Shown: positions 35,299 through 37,725 of the stretch, piece by piece
Layout: each line of letters starts with the position of its first letter
Position numbering within the stretch: position 1 is the first letter of the stretch
Assembly (NCBI GenBank): GCA_945905745.1
Contig: CAMDQF010000020.1
Span: forward strand, 1 to 37,725
Source of the DNA: Litorilinea aerophila
GTDB lineage: Bacteria > Chloroflexota > Anaerolineae > Caldilineales > Caldilineaceae
Direction: 5' to 3'
Length of the DNA stretch: 37,725 bases
Program-made: the position numbers and the translations under genes
The notes under the pieces: model-generated
Told to the model about the DNA's origin: nothing
Databases searched by the model: none
What the model saw: the letters and a program-made list of their open reading frames with translations, nothing else

Positions 35299-35367
35299 GG
35301 GCACGAGGTGAGGCGGCCAGATATCATCTATTTATCAGGCAGTTTCGTCCCGCCCCACCTCATGCCC
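35299..35367 (-). other. Long hairpin between the CYTH-CHAD gene and the Pho box
   Basis: Arms 35299-35316 and 35350-35367 pair over 16 of 18 bases. It lacks a T-run. It separates the upstream transcription unit from the pstS control region and may stop or stabilise the upstream transcript. Confidence 0.5.
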
Positions 35368-35396
35368 CTACCCCGAATTATTGAGCGCCATCGTCA

Positions 35397-37040
35397 TCAC
35401 AGCCGCGCAACGGCCTCGGCCAGAGTTGAACGATTCGCTGAACCCACAAAACGCCAGAAGTGCTCTGGGAATTGTGAACGCAAGGTATCGACAATCCCTT
35501 GCTGTTCGGCGATATAGGCAGCTACCGCCTTTCCCCGCTCTTTCATAGCCTGCAACTGACCTCGTGAGACAACGGCGTCGTTCAAATCCCCCAGAATATC
35601 CTGGATATCGCGCAGGTTGGCGATGAGAGCAGCACCCGGCTCGCCCAGAAGGTGTTTGGTGAACTCCAGGCAGTAGCGCAGCCGCTTGCCTTCGATGCGC
35701 AGAGCGTGCAATGCCTCTTCCGGCACACTCTCCATCTCTTCAAACAGCACTTCATAGGCGCGCATAGCGGCGTATTGCTGGGTCATCACTGCGGGCAGGA
35801 TGTGGCGCACCTGAACAGGTACAAGGGGTTGATCCGCCTGCCAGGTGACTTCCTTGACGCCAGCAGCGGGTGTACGGCAGAAGGTATCGAAGTCGGCAAC
35901 AAAACCTTGGTAGTCTGGACTATCCAGCCAGGCCAGTAGCGCTTTGCGTGCTGCTTTGCGCTCGCTCTCCCAGGTTCGGGCTACCCTTCGCAATCCCTTA
36001 AGCGCCTCTGGGGGCTGATTCCTGGCGTATTTTTCCAGATTGAGGAGGGCCACATCCCGATCCCGCACCGCACCTAGCAAACGGCCCGTGTGCCGCAAGG
36101 CTTTGACGTGGCTGCGGATTGCTCCGGGCTTGAAGTAGCCGGCAAAGAAGGCGACGGCCGCCCGGGCCTTGCGCGTGCAAACCCGCATTTGGTGGACAGG
36201 TTCGATGTCTGCGCCGGTGCGTGCTCCCGCTTCCCACAGGAGCATTTCCATCAACTGCTGCCGCCAGATCAGCCGGGCGGCCTCGGCCATGGTTGTCTGG
36301 GGCTGAATGCCGCCGGCACTGGCCGCATAGCCGAGGGGATGGGCGGCGATGGCCCGCAGTGCGCGTTGGAGTTTGCTCTCTTCCGTCGGGAGCAGCCCCA
36401 ACTCTTCGGCCAGGGTCTGGGCAATGGGCTGGATATGTTGGCGCTGGCTTTCATCGCTGAGTTCGCACTCCACCTCAGCGAATTGGGCCGGCGGTGTATG
36501 ACTATTGGTCTCAGGCGCAAATACCTGCACTGTGTCGATGCTCAATTCGCCGATGGGATCCTTGAGGAGGGATGTCTCTGTAGATGCGGATTCGGAAAGA
36601 GTGAGCATCCGCTTGTGGCGTTCCTGGGAAAGGCGGGCGATAGGGCGCAGACGCGCCCACGGGTGCTTGCCCCCTCTGCCGAGAATTTTGCCCAGCCGCT
36701 GACGCAATTCCGAGGGCCAACTCTTCACTTTGTCGGGCGCAAAGCCAGGAGGCAGCGCGGCCTCCCATTCCGAGCGGTCATGCAGGGGTCCGCTGGTCAG
36801 GCTGGTCAGGGATTTGATGGTGACCACCTGGGCTTCGCCCTGCTGACGCAGGCGTAGGGAGAAGCCAGCGCGCAGCAGGCTGTAGGACGGCGTATCCAGA
36901 TAGGTGTCGTGGGCGACACTCTCTTGGGCAGGCAAGAGTGTGTATGTGGGAGCAAAGGGTTGTTCCTGGCGCAACCGCTCCCGGATGTCGGCCTGGGGTG
37001 CGTCGAATTTGATCTCAATTTCCCGCGGTTCATCTGTCAT
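35397..37040 (-). CDS. CYTH-CHAD domain protein (putative inorganic triphosphatase / polyphosphate-binding)
   Basis: A 547-residue two-domain protein. The CYTH domain (about 1-220) starts with the signature EIEIK (Glu7, Glu9, Lys11), followed by [20 protein letters not shown], and should hydrolyse triphosphate or a similar substrate with metal. The CHAD domain (about 240-530) is helical, with histidine/arginine motifs [14 protein letters not shown] and [22 protein letters not shown] binds polyphosphate. ATG 37040 has GGAG eight bases upstream and overlaps the preceding gene's stop as ATGA. Lying next to the pst cluster, it fits a role in phosphate or polyphosphate metabolism (inference). Confidence 0.9.
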   Translation of the reverse strand: MTDEPREIEIKFDAPQADIRERLRQEQPFAPTYTLLPAQESVAHDTYLDTPSYSLLRAGFSLRLRQQGEAQVVTIKSLTSLTSGPLHDRSEWEAALPPGFAPDKVKSWPSELRQRLGKILGRGGKHPWARLRPIARLSQERHKRMLTLSESASTETSLLKDPIGELSIDTVQVFAPETNSHTPPAQFAEVECELSDESQRQHIQPIAQTLAEELGLLPTEESKLQRALRAIAAHPLGYAASAGGIQPQTTMAEAARLIWRQQLMEMLLWEAGARTGADIEPVHQMRVCTRKARAAVAFFAGYFKPGAIRSHVKALRHTGRLLGAVRDRDVALLNLEKYARNQPPEALKGLRRVARTWESERKAARKALLAWLDSPDYQGFVADFDTFCRTPAAGVKEVTWQADQPLVPVQVRHILPAVMTQQYAAMRAYEVLFEEMESVPEEALHALRIEGKRLRYCLEFTKHLLGEPGAALIANLRDIQDILGDLNDAVVSRGQLQAMKERGKAVAAYIAEQQGIVDTLRSQFPEHFWRFVGSANRSTLAEAVARL

Positions 37041-37609
37041 TCGTCTTCTCCGATCTGTACAGTAGGAATCGCTGTGGCCTCTTCAAAACGGAAGGCAGAC
37101 GCCAGGCGCAATTCACGCAGCATGGAAAGTTTTTTGGATTGGTGGCCGTGCATGCGGCGCAATATGTCTTCCAGGGCCAGCACCGCCTCCACGATGTACG
37201 GCCCTTTGTTGAGCATCACACATTCGGCCCTGTTAGCCATCGCCGCATCGCTGATCTCGGCCCGGGAGGGCAGCCCGTCTTTCGCCAGACTTTCCAGCAC
37301 TTGGGTGGCCCAGATGACAGGCACGTGGGCGGCTTCGCACAGCCAGAGAATCTCTTCCTGCACTTCGGCCAAGCGCTCGAAGCCACATTCCACTGCTAGA
37401 TCGCCCCGGGCAATCATCACCCCACAGCGGGGGGCGCGCATGGTTTCCAACAGAATGGCAGGCAGGTTGTCAAAACAGCGCTTGGTTTCTACCTTGAGGA
37501 CAATGGCTGGCTGTTCACCGCCCACGCTTTGCATCAACTCCTGCAATTGGCGCACATCTTGCACATCATTGACAAACTTGGATATTGCCAAGCCCGTAAT
37601 CAACCACAC
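37037..37609 (-). pseudogene. Pyruvate-kinase-like fragment lacking its N-terminal part
   Basis: The visible 190 residues match the second half of a pyruvate kinase barrel: [32 protein letters not shown], the metal-site block [39 protein letters not shown] and [18 protein letters not shown]. The first half, including the substrate-binding start and B domain, is missing. No C-terminal regulatory domain follows. The frame opens at a GTG (37609) directly after a TAG; the homology begins only at about residue 11, where the DNA switches from a hisH-like start. It overlaps the CYTH-CHAD gene by ATGA. A natural deletion or an assembly join could explain it. Confidence 0.7.
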
Positions 37610-37616
37610 CTATCAT
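37566..37616 (-). pseudogene. 5' stub of a hisH-like glutamine amidotransferase gene
   Basis: ATG 37616 opens [13 protein letters not shown], the typical first residues of HisH, the glutaminase subunit of imidazole glycerol phosphate synthase (or of its relative in surface-sugar amidation). The frame stops at 37566 after 16 residues, because the DNA passes into pyruvate-kinase-like sequence in a different frame near 37580. The ATG overlaps the stop of an upstream gene as ATGA, the normal arrangement for a real hisH. Confidence 0.55.
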
Positions 37617-37725
37617 CGCACACCACCTCGATCGATACCTAATGCCGTCAAGATTCTGGTGCCAATGCCAAGAATGCTTTGTTGATTGCGGTAGTCCCAA
37701 TAAAACTTCTTTGGCATCGCAAGAT
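37613..37725 (-). CDS. C-terminal end of a gene upstream of the hisH stub (partial)
   Basis: The frame is open from the window edge to a TGA at 37613-37615. It reads LAMPKKFYWDYRNQQS, then ILGIGTRILTALGIDRGGVR. I do not recognise the protein. Its stop overlaps the hisH-like ATG, so the two were probably co-translated in an intact operon, perhaps for histidine or for a surface sugar. Confidence 0.4.
   Translation of the reverse strand, partial: LAMPKKFYWDYRNQQSILGIGTRILTALGIDRGGVR

Overview
The window reads as a stretch of chromosome from a bacterium of about 60 percent G+C, most likely a filamentous member of the Chloroflexota (Anaerolineae/Caldilineales-like). This placement is inference. 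It rests on Ala/Pro-rich lipoprotein linkers (pstS, the sugar-binding protein), LplB/LplC-type sugar permeases without their own ATPase, a type I glutamine synthetase pair, and an unusually high load of short dispersed repeats. No rRNA, tRNA, CRISPR array or complete insertion sequence was found.

Layout. 1-144: end of an unidentified gene. 176-2380 (-): molybdopterin oxidoreductase. 2693-6297 (+): two type I glutamine synthetases and xanthine phosphoribosyltransferase. 6401-9762 (-): two radical SAM proteins and a divergent Lgt-like membrane protein. 9918-10853 (+): UDP-sugar decarboxylase/epimerase. 10943-16106 (+): one compact unit of DUF4160, DUF2442, lepA, a Septu-like ATPase, a Septu-like HNH nuclease and rsmA; the last four are joined by abutting or 4-base stop/start junctions. 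16156-16761 (-): JAMM metalloprotease, divergent from a CHAT-domain protease (16947-19013, +). 19274-21040 (-): SWIM zinc-finger protein. 21137-28159 (+): SDR, Rpn-type nuclease, DHDPS-family aldolase and a sugar ABC uptake system. 28264-35138 (-): pstS-pstC-pstA-pstB-acr3-arsC-phoU behind an 11-bp-phased Pho-box-like operator. 35397-37609 (-): CYTH-CHAD protein and a pyruvate-kinase-like fragment. 37566-37725 (-): the 5' stub of a hisH-like gene and the end of another gene.

Two themes stand out. First, short repeats pervade the region: A, the heptamer GGGGATT/GGGGACT; B, units around GCAGAT and ACGCTGA; C, heptamers such as CAGTGAA and related AGTAATC units; D, CTTCGACAAGCTCAG. They fill intergenic space, sit on or beside many stop codons, and are translated in frame inside three proteins, including the housekeeping methyltransferase RsmA. 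Second, accessory functions are wired into core operons: a probable anti-phage ATPase/nuclease pair between lepA and rsmA, and arsenic detoxification between pstB and phoU.

All functional calls come from reading motifs by eye; no database search was possible.
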